From contig NZ_NQVN01000001.1 in the NCBI RefSeq assembly GCF_002770725.1, forward strand, positions 868,001 to 932,000: DNA of 64,000 nt, read 5' to 3'. Every line of letters starts with the position of its first letter. The first letter of the stretch is position 1. The position numbers were made by a program, and so were the translations under genes. The DNA comes from Pleomorphomonas carboxyditropha (GTDB lineage: Bacteria > Pseudomonadota > Alphaproteobacteria > Rhizobiales > Pleomorphomonadaceae). Of the stretch, positions 43,768-52,695 are shown in pieces. Under the pieces are notes generated by a model. The model was not told the origin of the DNA and did not search any database. It saw only the letters and a program-made list of their open reading frames with translations.

Positions 43768-44478
43768 TCAGCCCTGCGAGGCCACGCAAGGCCCGAAGAC
43801 CGCGATGAAACTCGCCTTCAGGGCGGCATCGGCATCCGCCATGGCGACCGGCAACCCCAGATCGACGAGGCTGGTGACGCCGTGTCCCCGGATGCCGCAC
43901 GGCACGATGCCGGCGAAATGCCGAAGGTCCGGCTCGACGTTGAGGCTGATGCCGTGGAAGGTGACCCAGCGGCGGACGCGAATGCCGATGGCGGCGATCT
44001 TGTCCTCGGCGCCGTCTCCCTTGTCGGGCCGCCGAACCCAGACGCCGACGCGGTCCTCGCGCCGCTCGCCGCGAACGTTGAACGAAGCCAGCGCGCCGAT
44101 GATCCAGCGCTCCAGCGCCGCCACGAAGGCCCGGATGTCCTTGCTGCGCCGTTCGAGATCGAGCATCACGTAGGCCACCCGCTGGCCGGGGCCGTGATAG
44201 GTATATTGTCCGCCGCGCCCGGTCCGGTGGACGGGAAAGCGGCCGGGCTCGACGAGGTCGGCGGGGTCGGCGCTGGTGCCGGCGGTATAAAGGGGAGGGT
44301 GCTCGACCAGCCAGACGAGCTCCGCGGCCCGTCCCTCGGCAATGGCGGCGACGCGCTCCTCCATGAAGGCGACGGCGGGTTCGTAGTCGACAAGCCCCGG
44401 CTCGATCCGCCACTCGACCGGCGGCGAACCGGGGATGGCGTGCATGTCCGTCTCGATTTCGGATCGATCGTTAACCAT
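43768..44478 (-). CDS. lipB: Octanoyltransferase LipB
   Basis: A 236-residue enzyme that moves octanoyl from acyl carrier protein to lipoyl domains, the first step of lipoate synthesis. Catalytic Lys160 (DKIAAIG) and Cys194 ([10 protein letters not shown]) and the blocks [22 protein letters not shown] and [12 protein letters not shown] match the family. The start may be ATG 44478 or ATG 44445 (MHAIPG); the first has AAGG upstream. It is divergent from the FliN-like gene. Confidence 0.96.
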   Translation of the reverse strand: MVNDRSEIETDMHAIPGSPPVEWRIEPGLVDYEPAVAFMEERVAAIAEGRAAELVWLVEHPPLYTAGTSADPADLVEPGRFPVHRTGRGGQYTYHGPGQRVAYVMLDLERRSKDIRAFVAALERWIIGALASFNVRGERREDRVGVWVRRPDKGDGAEDKIAAIGIRVRRWVTFHGISLNVEPDLRHFAGIVPCGIRGHGVTSLVDLGLPVAMADADAALKASFIAVFGPCVASQG

Positions 44479-44597
44479 TCGGTAACCTTATGCCGTAAAC
44501 ACTCGGCGGACGACGATGCGCGGCTCGCCGCTTCGTGTTCCGGGTGGCGCCGGCGGTCGTCGGGGGTATGGTGCCGGCGATACGGAAGATAGGACCG

Positions 44598-44864
44598 ATG
44601 GCCACTTTGGAGAAGATCAAAGTCGAGATCTCTGTCGTGCTCGGCGGGCAGACCATGCCCATCCACCAGCTCTTGCGGATGGGCCGGGGCGCGGTGATCG
44701 AGCTCGACCATTCGGCCGACGACGACGTGGATATCCTTGCCAACAATCTGCCGGTGGCGAAGGGGCAGGTGGTGCTGAAGGGCGATCGCGTCACGGTGTC
44801 GATCACCGAGGTTCTGGCCCGTCCGGCCTCCTACCGCCGCCTCGACGACGTCGTGAAGATCTGA
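44598..44864 (+). CDS. Orphan FliN-like SpoA-domain protein
   Basis: An 88-residue protein that is almost entirely one SpoA (FliN/FliM C-terminal) domain: KVEISVVLGGQTMPIHQLLRMGRGAVIELDH, then ILANNLPVAKGQVVLKGDRVTVSITEVL. This matches the flagellar motor switch protein FliN, but there are no other flagellar genes in the window and FliN itself is usually longer. ATG 44598 has AGGA upstream. It may be a true motor component encoded away from the flagellar cluster or a specialised relative. It lies divergent from lipB. Confidence 0.85.
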   Translation: MATLEKIKVEISVVLGGQTMPIHQLLRMGRGAVIELDHSADDDVDILANNLPVAKGQVVLKGDRVTVSITEVLARPASYRRLDDVVKI

Positions 44865-44992
44865 GGGATTTTTCCCGGATTCCAGCGGTTTTTCCGCTGC
44901 TGGCAAAATTCTTCTTGCCTCCCTCTTGTGCCTCGGGGAATCTCTTGCTAGATACCCGGCGCCGGCCCGGAAGGGGCGGCATCTACCACGAT

Positions 44993-45077
44993 GCGGTCGT
45001 GGCGGAATTGGTAGACGCGCAGCGTTGAGGTCGCTGTGTCGCAAGACGTGGAAGTTCGAGTCTTCTCGACCGCACCA
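44993..45077 (+). tRNA. tRNA-Leu (GAG anticodon)
   Basis: Acceptor stem GCGGTCG/CGACCGC with discriminator A and encoded CCA. Anticodon stem-loop CAGCG-TTGAGGT-CGCTG gives GAG, which reads Leu codons CTC/CTT. A variable arm typical of tRNA-Leu (TGTCGCAAGACGT) and T-arm GAAGTTCGAGTCTTC follow. Length with CCA is 85 nt. Confidence 0.97.
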
Positions 45078-45291
45078 TTCAAGACCGGTCCCCAGGGGCC
45101 GGTTTTTGATTCCGAGGGGTCGGATTCGCGTTGCGGCACGGGTCTGCCCGGACCGTCGGGCGCCATGCCGTCCAACCGGAATTTCTCCCTTGCGCCATCC
45201 GGTTTGTCGGCTTTAACTCCGGCCCTGCGGTGCCGACCGTCGCCGTCGATTCAACCTGTTCGCCACCTCAAGCCCCGCAGGGAGACGCGCC

Positions 45292-46704
45292 ATGGCCGGA
45301 GCCGAGCCCAACGCGCCTGAAACGCTCAACGTCGACGGCTTGCCGCCGCTTCGGACGGACGAGGGCGAACTGGATCCGCTTTTCCTCGACGCCATTCGCG
45401 CGGCAATCGAGGCGGCCGATGCCCGCACCGTCGAGGCGCTGGCCGCCGATCTGCACGAGGCCGACGTCGGCGACATCATCGAGGCGTTGTCGGCCGACGA
45501 GCGGGCGCCCTTCATCCAGTTGCTCGGCGAGCATTTCGACTTCACGGCGCTGACCGAGGTCGACGAGACGGTTCGCGTCCAGCTCATCGAGGAACTGCCG
45601 CCCGACGCGGTGGCCGAGGGCGTGCGCGACCTCGATTCCGACGATGCCGTCTACATCCTCGAGGACCTCGACGACGAGGACCAGGAGGAAATCCTCGCCA
45701 AGCTGCCGGCGCTCGACCGCATGGCTCTGCGGCGCAGCCTCGATTTTCCCGAGGAGACGGCCGGTCGGCGCATGCAGACCGATTTCATCGCCGTGCCGCC
45801 GTTCTGGACCGCCGGGCAGACCATCGACTACCTGAGGGAGCAGAAGGACCTGCCCGACGAGTTCTACGAGGTGTTCGTCATCGATCCCGGCTTCCGCTTT
45901 CTCGGCGCCGTGGCGCTCAATCGGCTGCTGCGGGCGCCGCGCGTCGTCAAGATGGCCGACATCATGAACGACGAGCGGCAGCGGGTGCTCGCCACCGACG
46001 ACCAGGAGGACGTGGCGCGCATGTTCGAGCGCTACAACCTCGTCTCGGCGGCCGTGGTCGACGAGGCGGAGCGGCTGGTCGGCGTCATCACCGTCGACGA
46101 CGTGGTCGACGTCATCCAGGCCGAGGCGGAGGAGGATATCCGCGCGCTGGCCGGCGTCGGCGACGAGGAGATTTCCGACTCCGTATTCTACGCGCTGAGG
46201 ACGCGCTGGGTCTGGCTGCTGGTCAACATGGCGACCGCCTTCCTCGCCTCGTCGGTGATCGGCATGTTCTCCGATTCCATCTCGAAGATGGTGGCGCTCG
46301 CCGTGCTGATGCCGATCGTCGCCTCGATGGGCGGCAACGCGGCGACGCAGACCATGACGGTGACGGTGCGGGCGCTCGCCACCCGCGATCTCGATACCCA
46401 CAATGTTTGGCGGATTTTCGGTCGGGAATTAAGCGTTGGTTTACTCAACGGCGGCAGTTTTGCAGTGATCGTCGGGTCGGCGGCCGCGCTTTGGTTCCAG
46501 GATCCGCTCCTTGGAGGCGTGATCGGCGCTGCGACGATCGTCAACCTGTTGTCCGCGGCGACGGCCGGCATCCTGATACCCCTGGCATTCGAACGGTTCG
46601 ACATCGATCCGGCGGTCGCCTCGGGGGTGTTCGTGACGATGATAACCGACGTCGTGGGGTTTCTGGCGTTCCTCGGGCTCGCGTCATGGATTTTGCTTGG
46701 GTGA
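45292..46704 (+). CDS. mgtE: Magnesium transporter MgtE
   Basis: A 470-residue Mg2+ channel. The N-terminal superhelical MgtE_N domain (about 30-130), rich in acidic residues, is followed by a CBS pair (about 150-270, with VFVIDPGFRFLGAVALNRLL and AAVVDEAERLVGVITVDDVVDVI) and five helices containing the pore motif MPIVASMGGNAATQTMTV. Mg2+ binding to the cytosolic domains closes the pore. The GH25 gene begins inside its last 19 bases, so the two are probably co-translated. Confidence 0.95.
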   Translation: MAGAEPNAPETLNVDGLPPLRTDEGELDPLFLDAIRAAIEAADARTVEALAADLHEADVGDIIEALSADERAPFIQLLGEHFDFTALTEVDETVRVQLIEELPPDAVAEGVRDLDSDDAVYILEDLDDEDQEEILAKLPALDRMALRRSLDFPEETAGRRMQTDFIAVPPFWTAGQTIDYLREQKDLPDEFYEVFVIDPGFRFLGAVALNRLLRAPRVVKMADIMNDERQRVLATDDQEDVARMFERYNLVSAAVVDEAERLVGVITVDDVVDVIQAEAEEDIRALAGVGDEEISDSVFYALRTRWVWLLVNMATAFLASSVIGMFSDSISKMVALAVLMPIVASMGGNAATQTMTVTVRALATRDLDTHNVWRIFGRELSVGLLNGGSFAVIVGSAAALWFQDPLLGGVIGAATIVNLLSAATAGILIPLAFERFDIDPAVASGVFVTMITDVVGFLAFLGLASWILLG

Positions 46705-47513
46705 AGAAGGCGTTTCGGACGAAGCGGCGACGCGGCGGCAAGCCGCCGGCGCCGACCGGCATGGGCCGCTGGACCGGCCTCGCAGCCCGCCTCGTCAATC
46801 CGCTCGCCCTCGGTTCGCTGGCCTTCGGCCTCTCGGCCTGCGCGCTGTTCGATTTCGGCCCGCCGGGCCCCGACGACTACCCGGTGAAGGGCATCGACGT
46901 CTCCTATTATCAGGAGGACATCAACTGGCGCTCGGTGGTGGCCGACAACACCGCCTTCGCCTGGCTGAAGGCCACCGAGGGCGGCGACTGGTACGATCCG
47001 AAATTCGACGCCAACTGGTATGGCGCCGCCATGGCGGGCCTGCCGCGCGGCGCCTATCATTTCTGGTATTTCTGCCGGCCGGCGATGGAGCAGGTGAGCT
47101 GGTTCCTGCAACACGTGCCTTACGATCCTTACGCGCTGCCGCCGGTGCTGGATATCGAGTGGGTCAATTCCAAGACCTGTCCGGGTCATCCGCCGCGCGA
47201 GGTGATCATTTCCGAAGTCCGAATCTGGCTCGACGCCATCGAGCGCTACTACGGCAAGCGGCCGATCATCTATACGTCGATCAGCTTCTACAACGACCGC
47301 CTCCGGGGGGCTTTCCCGGGCTATTTCATCTGGATCGCCTCCTACAAGGGGCATCCCATCGTGCGCGATCCCAGCCTGCGCTGGAACTTCTGGCAGCATA
47401 CCGAGGCCGGCCGGGTCTCCGGTATCCGGGGGCGGGTCGACCGCAACGTCTTCAACGGCTCGGTGCGCGAATGGCAGGCTTTCCTGCAAGGACGGCTCCG
47501 TCCGGAGAGCTAG
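46686..47513 (+). CDS. GH25 lysozyme-like lipoprotein
   Basis: A 275-residue protein with a glycoside hydrolase family 25 (muramidase) domain. Candidate catalytic acids are Asp71 in VKGIDVSYYQ, Glu98 in LKATEGG, and Asp156/Glu158 in PPVLDIEW. The N-terminus is basic (KKAFRTKRRRGGK) and then hydrophobic with a lipobox ending in Cys52 (FGLSAC), so it is probably an exported lipoprotein acting on peptidoglycan. ATG 46686 overlaps the mgtE end; ATG 46761 would remove the long basic n-region. Family GH25 is more often viral or secreted by Gram-positives. Confidence 0.88.
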   Translation: MDFAWVKKAFRTKRRRGGKPPAPTGMGRWTGLAARLVNPLALGSLAFGLSACALFDFGPPGPDDYPVKGIDVSYYQEDINWRSVVADNTAFAWLKATEGGDWYDPKFDANWYGAAMAGLPRGAYHFWYFCRPAMEQVSWFLQHVPYDPYALPPVLDIEWVNSKTCPGHPPREVIISEVRIWLDAIERYYGKRPIIYTSISFYNDRLRGAFPGYFIWIASYKGHPIVRDPSLRWNFWQHTEAGRVSGIRGRVDRNVFNGSVREWQAFLQGRLRPES

Positions 47514-47771
47514 GACGCGGCAAGACGGGAATCCGTCTTCCCTAAAAAGCAGTGCGATATCGACCGGCTGTAACCTGCCGAGAGAAACCGCCTGCGGCAT
47601 CTGTCGCTCGTCGCCCGGCGTGCTTATCTCGAGCGATGAGCGCGCCGTTCACCCTGTCCGTCCGGTCGGGTTGCCGTCTGCTCCCCTGATGGGATACGAA
47701 TGGATCCATCAGGATTTGCGAGTCCCGAGGCCCGACCCTTCGTCGCGGCCGCCACCCACGAGAAGGTCCAC

Positions 47772-48395
47772 ATGATTTCCAAGGATCAGGAATACGTCCG
47801 CTTCGACGACGAGGAAGAGGAGCAGGACGAGAAGGCCAAGGACGCGGCCCCCGCCCCGCAGGTCGACAAGTATCTCTTCAAGTCGCGCACGGTTCTGATC
47901 ACCGGCCAGGTGACCCAGGACATGGCCAAGGACGTGACGTCGCGCCTGCTGGCGCTGGCCGAGGCGAGCGCCACCGATCCGATCACCGTCATCGTGTCGT
48001 CGCCCGGCGGCCACGTCGAATCCGGCGACATGATCCACGACATGATCGGCTTCGTGGCGGCCCCGGTGAACATCATCGGCACGGGCTGGGTGGCGAGCGC
48101 CGGCGCGCTGATCTACGTGTCGGTGCCCAAGGAGCGCCGCTTCTGCACGCCCAACACCCGCTTCCTTCTGCACCAGCCGTCCGGCGGTACCGGCGGCATG
48201 GCCACCGACATCGAGATCCAGGCGCGCGAGATCATCAAGATGCGCGATCGCCTCAACCGGATCTTCGCCGAAGCCACCGGCCAGCCTGTCGAGCGCATCG
48301 AGAAGGATACCGATCGCGACTACTGGATGAGTGCCGAGGAGGGCATCGCCTATGGTCTCGTCGGCCGGGTGGTGCGGACCGCTTCGGACATCTGA
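47772..48395 (+). CDS. clpP: ClpP-type serine protease
   Basis: A 207-residue ClpP homologue. The catalytic triad is Ser109 (GWVASAGA), His134 ([10 protein letters not shown]) and Asp183 (DTDRDYW), in the usual order. A highly acidic N-terminal segment ([13 protein letters not shown], about residues 12-24) replaces the normal propeptide, and the sequence in the body is only moderately close to canonical ClpP, so it is one of the additional rhizobial ClpP paralogues. ATG 47772 has GAAGG upstream. No clpX or clpA adjoins it, so the partner ATPase is unknown. A terminator follows at 48405. Confidence 0.9.
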   Translation: MISKDQEYVRFDDEEEEQDEKAKDAAPAPQVDKYLFKSRTVLITGQVTQDMAKDVTSRLLALAEASATDPITVIVSSPGGHVESGDMIHDMIGFVAAPVNIIGTGWVASAGALIYVSVPKERRFCTPNTRFLLHQPSGGTGGMATDIEIQAREIIKMRDRLNRIFAEATGQPVERIEKDTDRDYWMSAEEGIAYGLVGRVVRTASDI

Positions 48396-48404
48396 GACAA
48401 CCAT

Positions 48405-48430
48405 GGGGCGGCCGGATGCGCCGCCCCTTT
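48405..48430 (+). terminator. Terminator after clpP
   Basis: GGGGCGGC (48405-48412) and GCCGCCCC (48420-48427) form a perfect eight-base stem with a seven-base loop, followed by TTTC, nine bases after the clpP stop. Confidence 0.7.
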
Positions 48431-48524
48431 CATCAGGCATTGCCGACCCCGGCGGGTGGCCCCGTTCCGCGGGTCACGCCCATGCCGGGAACATACAGGC
48501 CGCGTGTCGACCGGGAGGACGAGA

Positions 48525-48866
48525 TTGTCCGGCTTTGGAAAGATTGCCCTTTCGATCGGCTTCTGCCTTTCGGCCGGGGTAGCGCTGGCTCAGTCGGCCA
48601 GTCCGTATGACATGACCTATGCGCTCCGCGAAGGCAAGCCGACGCCGCTTTACGCCGACATGAGCGAGAAGGCGGCAAGGAAGAGTACCATCCCCGGCGA
48701 TGCCAAGGGCATCGTGCTGCGGTGGTGCCGCGACGAGATCCCCTTCGGGTCCTGGCAGTTCGGCAGCCGGAAGGCTCAGCTTGCCCTGCTCGATGCACGG
48801 TGGTGCGAAATCTCCTACAATGGCGCCGTCGGCAACGTGCCCGGCAAGGTTCTGACTCCGCAGTAG
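48525..48866 (+). CDS. Small exported protein of unknown function, TTG start
   Basis: A 113-residue protein that I do not recognise with certainty. I place the start at TTG 48525 because GGGAGGA lies five bases upstream and the product then begins with a clean Sec signal peptide (SGFGKIALSIGFCLSAGVALAQ). The mature part is small (about 90 residues) with RWCRDEIPFGSWQFGSRKAQLALLDARWCEIS, which looks like an SH3-like beta fold with two cysteines. The ATG-containing longer frame lacks a ribosome site. It precedes the YdcF gene by 38 bp. Confidence 0.75.
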   Translation: MSGFGKIALSIGFCLSAGVALAQSASPYDMTYALREGKPTPLYADMSEKAARKSTIPGDAKGIVLRWCRDEIPFGSWQFGSRKAQLALLDARWCEISYNGAVGNVPGKVLTPQ

Positions 48867-48904
48867 TCCGAGCCCGGTATGCCTGGAGAAGGAGGGCCGG
48901 CGAG

Positions 48905-49705
48905 GTGTTCTATGTGCTCTCCAAGCTCGGCTTCCTGTTCCTGCGCCCGTCCAACGCGCTTATCTTGGCGCTGTTGCTCGGCGCGGCGTTGCGGCTGTTC
49001 GGTTGGCGGCGGCGTGGCGCCGAACTGATCGGCATCGCGCTCGGCGTTCTTGTGGTCTGCGCCTGGACCGGCGTCCCGACGCTGCTGCTGCGGCCGCTCG
49101 AACAGCGATTCCAGATGCCGGCCGATCCCGGTCACCTCAATCCCGCCGGCATTCTGGTGCTGGGCGGCGTGATCGACACCGGACTGACGACCGAGCGGCG
49201 TTCGACCGAGCTGATCGACGGCGCCGAACGGGTGATCGTTGCCGCCGAGCTTGCCCGGCGATATCCGCAGGCCCGCATCCTGCTGTCGGGCGGCTCGAAC
49301 GGTGTTTTTGCCAATGACGAAATCGCCGAATCCGTCCTTGCCCGCGACCTGCTGATCGAGTTCGGCGTGCCGGCCGGCCGAATCACCATCGAGGACCGCT
49401 CGCGCAACACGCACGAGAACGCCGTCTTCAGCTTTGCCGCCGTCGAGCCGACGCCGCGCGATCAGTGGCTGCTGGTGACTTCGGCCTTCCACATGCCGCG
49501 CGCCATCGGCACGTTCCGCGCCGCCGGCTGGAATGGCGTGGTGGCGTGGCCGGTCGACTACCGCAATGGCGCCGATACCAGTTGGTTCGGCGGCCGTACC
49601 GCCGCCGAGGGCCTGACCATGACCGACATGGCGGTCCGCGAATGGATCGGCCTCATCGCCTACCGCTTCGCCGGCTACACGGACGCCTTGCTGCCGCGGC
49701 CCTGA
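48905..49705 (+). CDS. YdcF family membrane protein (DUF218)
   Basis: A 266-residue protein with two N-terminal helices (about 3-50) and a periplasmic-facing DUF218 domain (AGILVLGGVIDTG..., ILLSGGSNGVFANDEIAESVLARDLLIEFGVPAGRI and SRNTHENAVFS). GTG 48905 with AAGGAGG nine bases upstream is the best start (MFYVLSKLGFLFLRPSNALIL). The family includes YdcF and SanA-like proteins linked to envelope or vancomycin sensitivity; enzymatic activity is not established. It converges on the DUF3253 gene across a palindromic element. Confidence 0.88.
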   Translation: MFYVLSKLGFLFLRPSNALILALLLGAALRLFGWRRRGAELIGIALGVLVVCAWTGVPTLLLRPLEQRFQMPADPGHLNPAGILVLGGVIDTGLTTERRSTELIDGAERVIVAAELARRYPQARILLSGGSNGVFANDEIAESVLARDLLIEFGVPAGRITIEDRSRNTHENAVFSFAAVEPTPRDQWLLVTSAFHMPRAIGTFRAAGWNGVVAWPVDYRNGADTSWFGGRTAAEGLTMTDMAVREWIGLIAYRFAGYTDALLPRP

Positions 49706-49759
49706 GGCGATGCTTTATGCCAATTCGCAAGGATGCTGACGCATCCGCTCATTGAGATC

Positions 49760-49842
49760 CTTGCCGATTTCTCATGTGCATCATGGGCATGAGAAATCGG
49801 CAAGCGGAATACCAAGATTCATTTTCAATGCATCTTGGTATT
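49760..49842. repeat. Double palindrome in convergent intergenic region
   Basis: Two inverted repeats in tandem. The first has seventeen-base perfect arms (CTTGCCGATTTCTCATG at 49760-49776, complement at 49788-49804) around an eleven-base loop. The second has eleven-base arms (AATACCAAGAT at 49808-49818, complement at 49832-49842) around a thirteen-base loop. The right end overlaps the stop of the DUF3253 gene. It probably ends transcription from both sides and may be a dispersed element. Confidence 0.75.
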
Positions 49843-50209
49843 ATGCCTCGTCGTCCTCGTCCGGCAGAAAATCGTCATCCAGCGGGTCGTCGTCCGGCTT
49901 CGGCGCCTCGTAGACGGGTATCGGCTCTCCCTCGGCCCGGAGACGGATGCGATAAAGGCCGCGGACGCGATCGGGATCGACCGGCTTGCCTTTCCTCACC
50001 AGAATCACCTTGCCGTCCCTGGCGAGGCGCGCCGCTTCGTCCTTGATCGGCTTCATCAGGCGGCGCCATACCTTTTCGTCCTTGCCGGCGATGGCGCGGG
50101 CGACGGCGTCCGGGCCGATCGGCGTGCCGGAAGGCGATTCGGCGGCCATCAGCAGCAGGACGTCGCGGATCTGGCCGGCCTTGACGCGGTGCGGGTCGAC
50201 GTCGGTCAC
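49841..50209 (-). CDS. DUF3253 domain protein
   Basis: A 122-residue soluble protein. Residues about 8-95 match the DUF3253 winged-helix-like fold (QIRDVLLLMAAESPSGTPIGPDAVARAI, WRRLMKPIKDEAARLARDGKVILVRKGKPVDPDRVRG). An acidic tail follows (PDDDPLDDDFLPDEDDEA). Function is unknown. The ATG overlaps the DUF599 gene stop (ATGA). The stop lies inside the palindrome at 49832-49842, so its transcript must end there. Confidence 0.87.
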   Translation of the reverse strand: MTDVDPHRVKAGQIRDVLLLMAAESPSGTPIGPDAVARAIAGKDEKVWRRLMKPIKDEAARLARDGKVILVRKGKPVDPDRVRGLYRIRLRAEGEPIPVYEAPKPDDDPLDDDFLPDEDDEA

Positions 50210-50895
50210 TCGTATCTCCTCATGGCCTTGACGGCGTTGGAGGTGAACTGGCGGCGGGCGAGAACCACCGCGATGAAGGTGGAGCTGGCGATCAGCGGCA
50301 GAGGTCCGAGGAAGCAGCCGAGATAGCCGATCGACATGAAGAAGGCGCGGAGCCCGCGATTGAAGTTGGTGCCGGCCACCACGATGATCGACGAGGCTCG
50401 CGCCACCGCCTTGTCCATGTCGGTGGTCTCGGCCTCGGCCGGCGGCGGCAGCGCGCCGAGCAGGATCGAGCCGAAGTTGAACATGCGGTAGGCCCAGCCG
50501 AACTTGAAAAAGGCGTAGGCATAGATGCCGAGCAGGCCCACCACCTTGAATTCAAAGGCGGTGCGGTCGGCGGCGGTGATTTCCGACAGCGCCGAGACGA
50601 CGCCGACGGCGTGATCGATCGAGTTCAACAAGGTGAACCCGCCGCCGATCGCCAGGAGCGACGTCGAGGCGAAGAAGGCGGTGCCGTTCTGCAGGCCGGC
50701 AACGATGGCCGTATCGACCATGCGCAAGTCGCGTGTCGCCGCCTGCCGTACCCAGCCGTGCCGGCCGATGTTGATGAAATGCGTGAGCGAGTACTTTGCC
50801 CATCGGCTCTTCTCGGTCAGCCAGGCCTGCCCGAACCACATGGCCAGGAACCAGACGAACGAAGCGATATCGAAAGGCGTGAAGGCGGTCGTCAT
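50206..50895 (-). CDS. DUF599 family membrane protein
   Basis: A 229-residue protein with about four membrane helices (near 9-25, 70-95, 115-150, 195-222). Family blocks are MAWFGQAW-like (FLAMWFGQAWLTEK), GLQNGTAFFASTSLLAIGG and FKFGWAYRMFNFGSILLGALP. ATG 50895 (MTTAFTPFDIASFVWFLAMW) is preferred to the longer frame. The role is unknown. It is coupled to the DUF3253 gene. Confidence 0.87.
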   Translation of the reverse strand: MTTAFTPFDIASFVWFLAMWFGQAWLTEKSRWAKYSLTHFINIGRHGWVRQAATRDLRMVDTAIVAGLQNGTAFFASTSLLAIGGGFTLLNSIDHAVGVVSALSEITAADRTAFEFKVVGLLGIYAYAFFKFGWAYRMFNFGSILLGALPPPAEAETTDMDKAVARASSIIVVAGTNFNRGLRAFFMSIGYLGCFLGPLPLIASSTFIAVVLARRQFTSNAVKAMRRYE

Positions 50896-51076
50896 GGCGG
50901 GCGTCCGGAGGATCGAGTCGCGCTGACGATACAGGCTCGGATCGCGCTCTAAAAGGCGGCCGATCGCCAACCGACCGCCGGAATCCAGTCAATATGCACA
51001 GGCCGGTACAGCGTCGCGTTATTGTTACGTTATACCGTTACATGTCGGCCGTTGCATTTGGCAGGGGAGCCCGACC

Positions 51077-52510
51077 ATGCGCTTGACCAAGACACTTCTG
51101 ATTGCCTTCGCTGTTTGCACGGCCGTCGTTCCGGTGGCCCAGGCCGCCGAAGGCGCCGCCAAAAACGTTATCGTCATGATTTCCGATGGTGCCGGCATCA
51201 ACACCTGGCACGCCGCCAGTTACTACCGCCATGGCGGCCTCGGGCACGAAGCCTACGACGCCTTCGACGTCAAGCTGTTTGCCTCGACCCATCCGCTCAA
51301 CACCAGCAAGGAGCCGACCGGCACCGACGAGGGGGCGGTGACGTTCGATTCGAAGGCGATCTGGAACGCCAGCCCGGTCGACACCGTCTTCGAGGGGGCG
51401 ATCGGCAACTATCCCGGCTATTTCGCCGGCTACGATTACATCCGAGCCGATATTACCGACAGCGCCGCCGCCGCGACGGCGCTCGCCACCGGCCACAAGA
51501 CCTACAACAACGCCATCAACTGGTCGAACACCGACGCCCGCCTCAAGCATATCGGCGAATACGCGGTGGAGAGCGGCCGGGCGCTCGGCGTCATCACGTC
51601 GGTGCAGTGGAGCCACGCCACCCCGGCCGGCTTCCTCGCCCACAACCGCAGCCGCAACGACTATGTCGGCATCGGCAAGGAGATCGTCGACAGCGGGCTC
51701 GCCAGCGTCGTCATGGGCTCGGGTCATCCCTATTTCGACAAGAACGGCGGGGCGATCGAGCCGGCGGACGACAAGGCCTTCCAGTATGTCGGCGGCCGCG
51801 ACACCTGGGACAGGCTGAAGTCCGGTGCCACCGACTACAAGCTGATCGAGACCAAGGCCGATTTCGAGGCGCTGGCCGACGGTTCGCTCGACCTTTCCGG
51901 CAAGACCAAGGTGCTCGGCACCGTCGAGAACAATGCGACGCTGCAGTTCAACCGCAGCGGCGTCGCTGCCGGCAACCTGCTCGCCAACCAGCCGGACCTG
52001 CCGACCATGACGCGCGGTGCGCTGAACGTGGTGTCGCAGGATCCCGACGGTTTCTTCCTGATGGTCGAGGGTGGCGCGGTCGACTGGGCGGCCCACGCCA
52101 ACAACCTGCCGCGCCTCATCGAGGAGCAGATCGACTTCAACCTCGCGGTGGAAGCGGTGGTCGAGTGGGTCGAGAAGAACTCGTCCTGGGACGAGACGCT
52201 GGTGATCGTCACCACCGACCACGGCAACGGCCTGCTGCAGGGCCCGGACTCCGACAAGGTGGCCTATTCGGATATCGTCAGCCAGGGTGCCGGCGCGCTG
52301 CCGCTTGTCCGCTGGCACAACGACAACCACACCCGCGAACTGGTGCCGGTCTACGCCAAGGGCAATGGCGCCGACTACTTCACCTCGGCTGCCAAGGCGG
52401 AGCCCGGCCTCGCCGCCTATCACGTGCCGGCCGAAAGCCAGGTCTATATCGACAATACCGACGTCTTCCGGGCCAGCGCCAGGGCCTTCGGCCTCGAAGT
52501 CGAGGGCTGA
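51077..52510 (+). CDS. Alkaline phosphatase
   Basis: A 477-residue exported phosphatase of the PhoA family. A signal peptide (1-23, ending AQAAE) is followed by ISDGAG (first metal Asp, residue 37), the nucleophile Ser129 in DSAAAATALATGHKT, and metal ligands in MVEGGAVDWAAHAN, TTDHGNG and WHNDNHT. It releases phosphate from organic phosphates in the periplasm. I see no clear Pho box upstream, only a GTTAC direct repeat (51018-51044 area). It stands alone, ending at a terminator. Confidence 0.93.
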   Translation: MRLTKTLLIAFAVCTAVVPVAQAAEGAAKNVIVMISDGAGINTWHAASYYRHGGLGHEAYDAFDVKLFASTHPLNTSKEPTGTDEGAVTFDSKAIWNASPVDTVFEGAIGNYPGYFAGYDYIRADITDSAAAATALATGHKTYNNAINWSNTDARLKHIGEYAVESGRALGVITSVQWSHATPAGFLAHNRSRNDYVGIGKEIVDSGLASVVMGSGHPYFDKNGGAIEPADDKAFQYVGGRDTWDRLKSGATDYKLIETKADFEALADGSLDLSGKTKVLGTVENNATLQFNRSGVAAGNLLANQPDLPTMTRGALNVVSQDPDGFFLMVEGGAVDWAAHANNLPRLIEEQIDFNLAVEAVVEWVEKNSSWDETLVIVTTDHGNGLLQGPDSDKVAYSDIVSQGAGALPLVRWHNDNHTRELVPVYAKGNGADYFTSAAKAEPGLAAYHVPAESQVYIDNTDVFRASARAFGLEVEG

Positions 52511-52593
52511 TCGCCGGCGTCCCGTCCGCAACAGGCGTGCCGATCCTGCCCTTTTTGGCACGCCTCAGGAGGCCGGGCGACCGGCCTTCGGAA

Positions 52594-52635
52594 ACGCCCC
52601 CGCCGAAGAGAAGAGCGGCGGGGGCGTCGCCTTTC
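52594..52635. terminator. Terminator between alkaline phosphatase and ABC-F genes
   Basis: ACGCCCCCGCCG (52594-52605) and CGGCGGGGGCGT (52616-52627) form a perfect twelve-base stem with a ten-base loop, followed by CGCCTTTCC. It lies between convergent genes. Confidence 0.75.
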
Positions 52636-52695
52636 CCTGGAGCATTCAAGGAATGCATGTCAGGTGAACCGGCATCCACGTCGCTCGAAAAGACT

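Noticed and set aside
43450-43808. Two short plus-strand open frames upstream of ytfQ
   Set aside because: No ribosome site, no family resemblance, mixed composition; one runs into the lipB 3' end.
51010-51050. Possible Pho box upstream of the alkaline phosphatase
   Set aside because: Only a GTTAC direct repeat 13 bp apart is present; spacing and sequence do not match the 11-bp CTGTCAT-type repeat.
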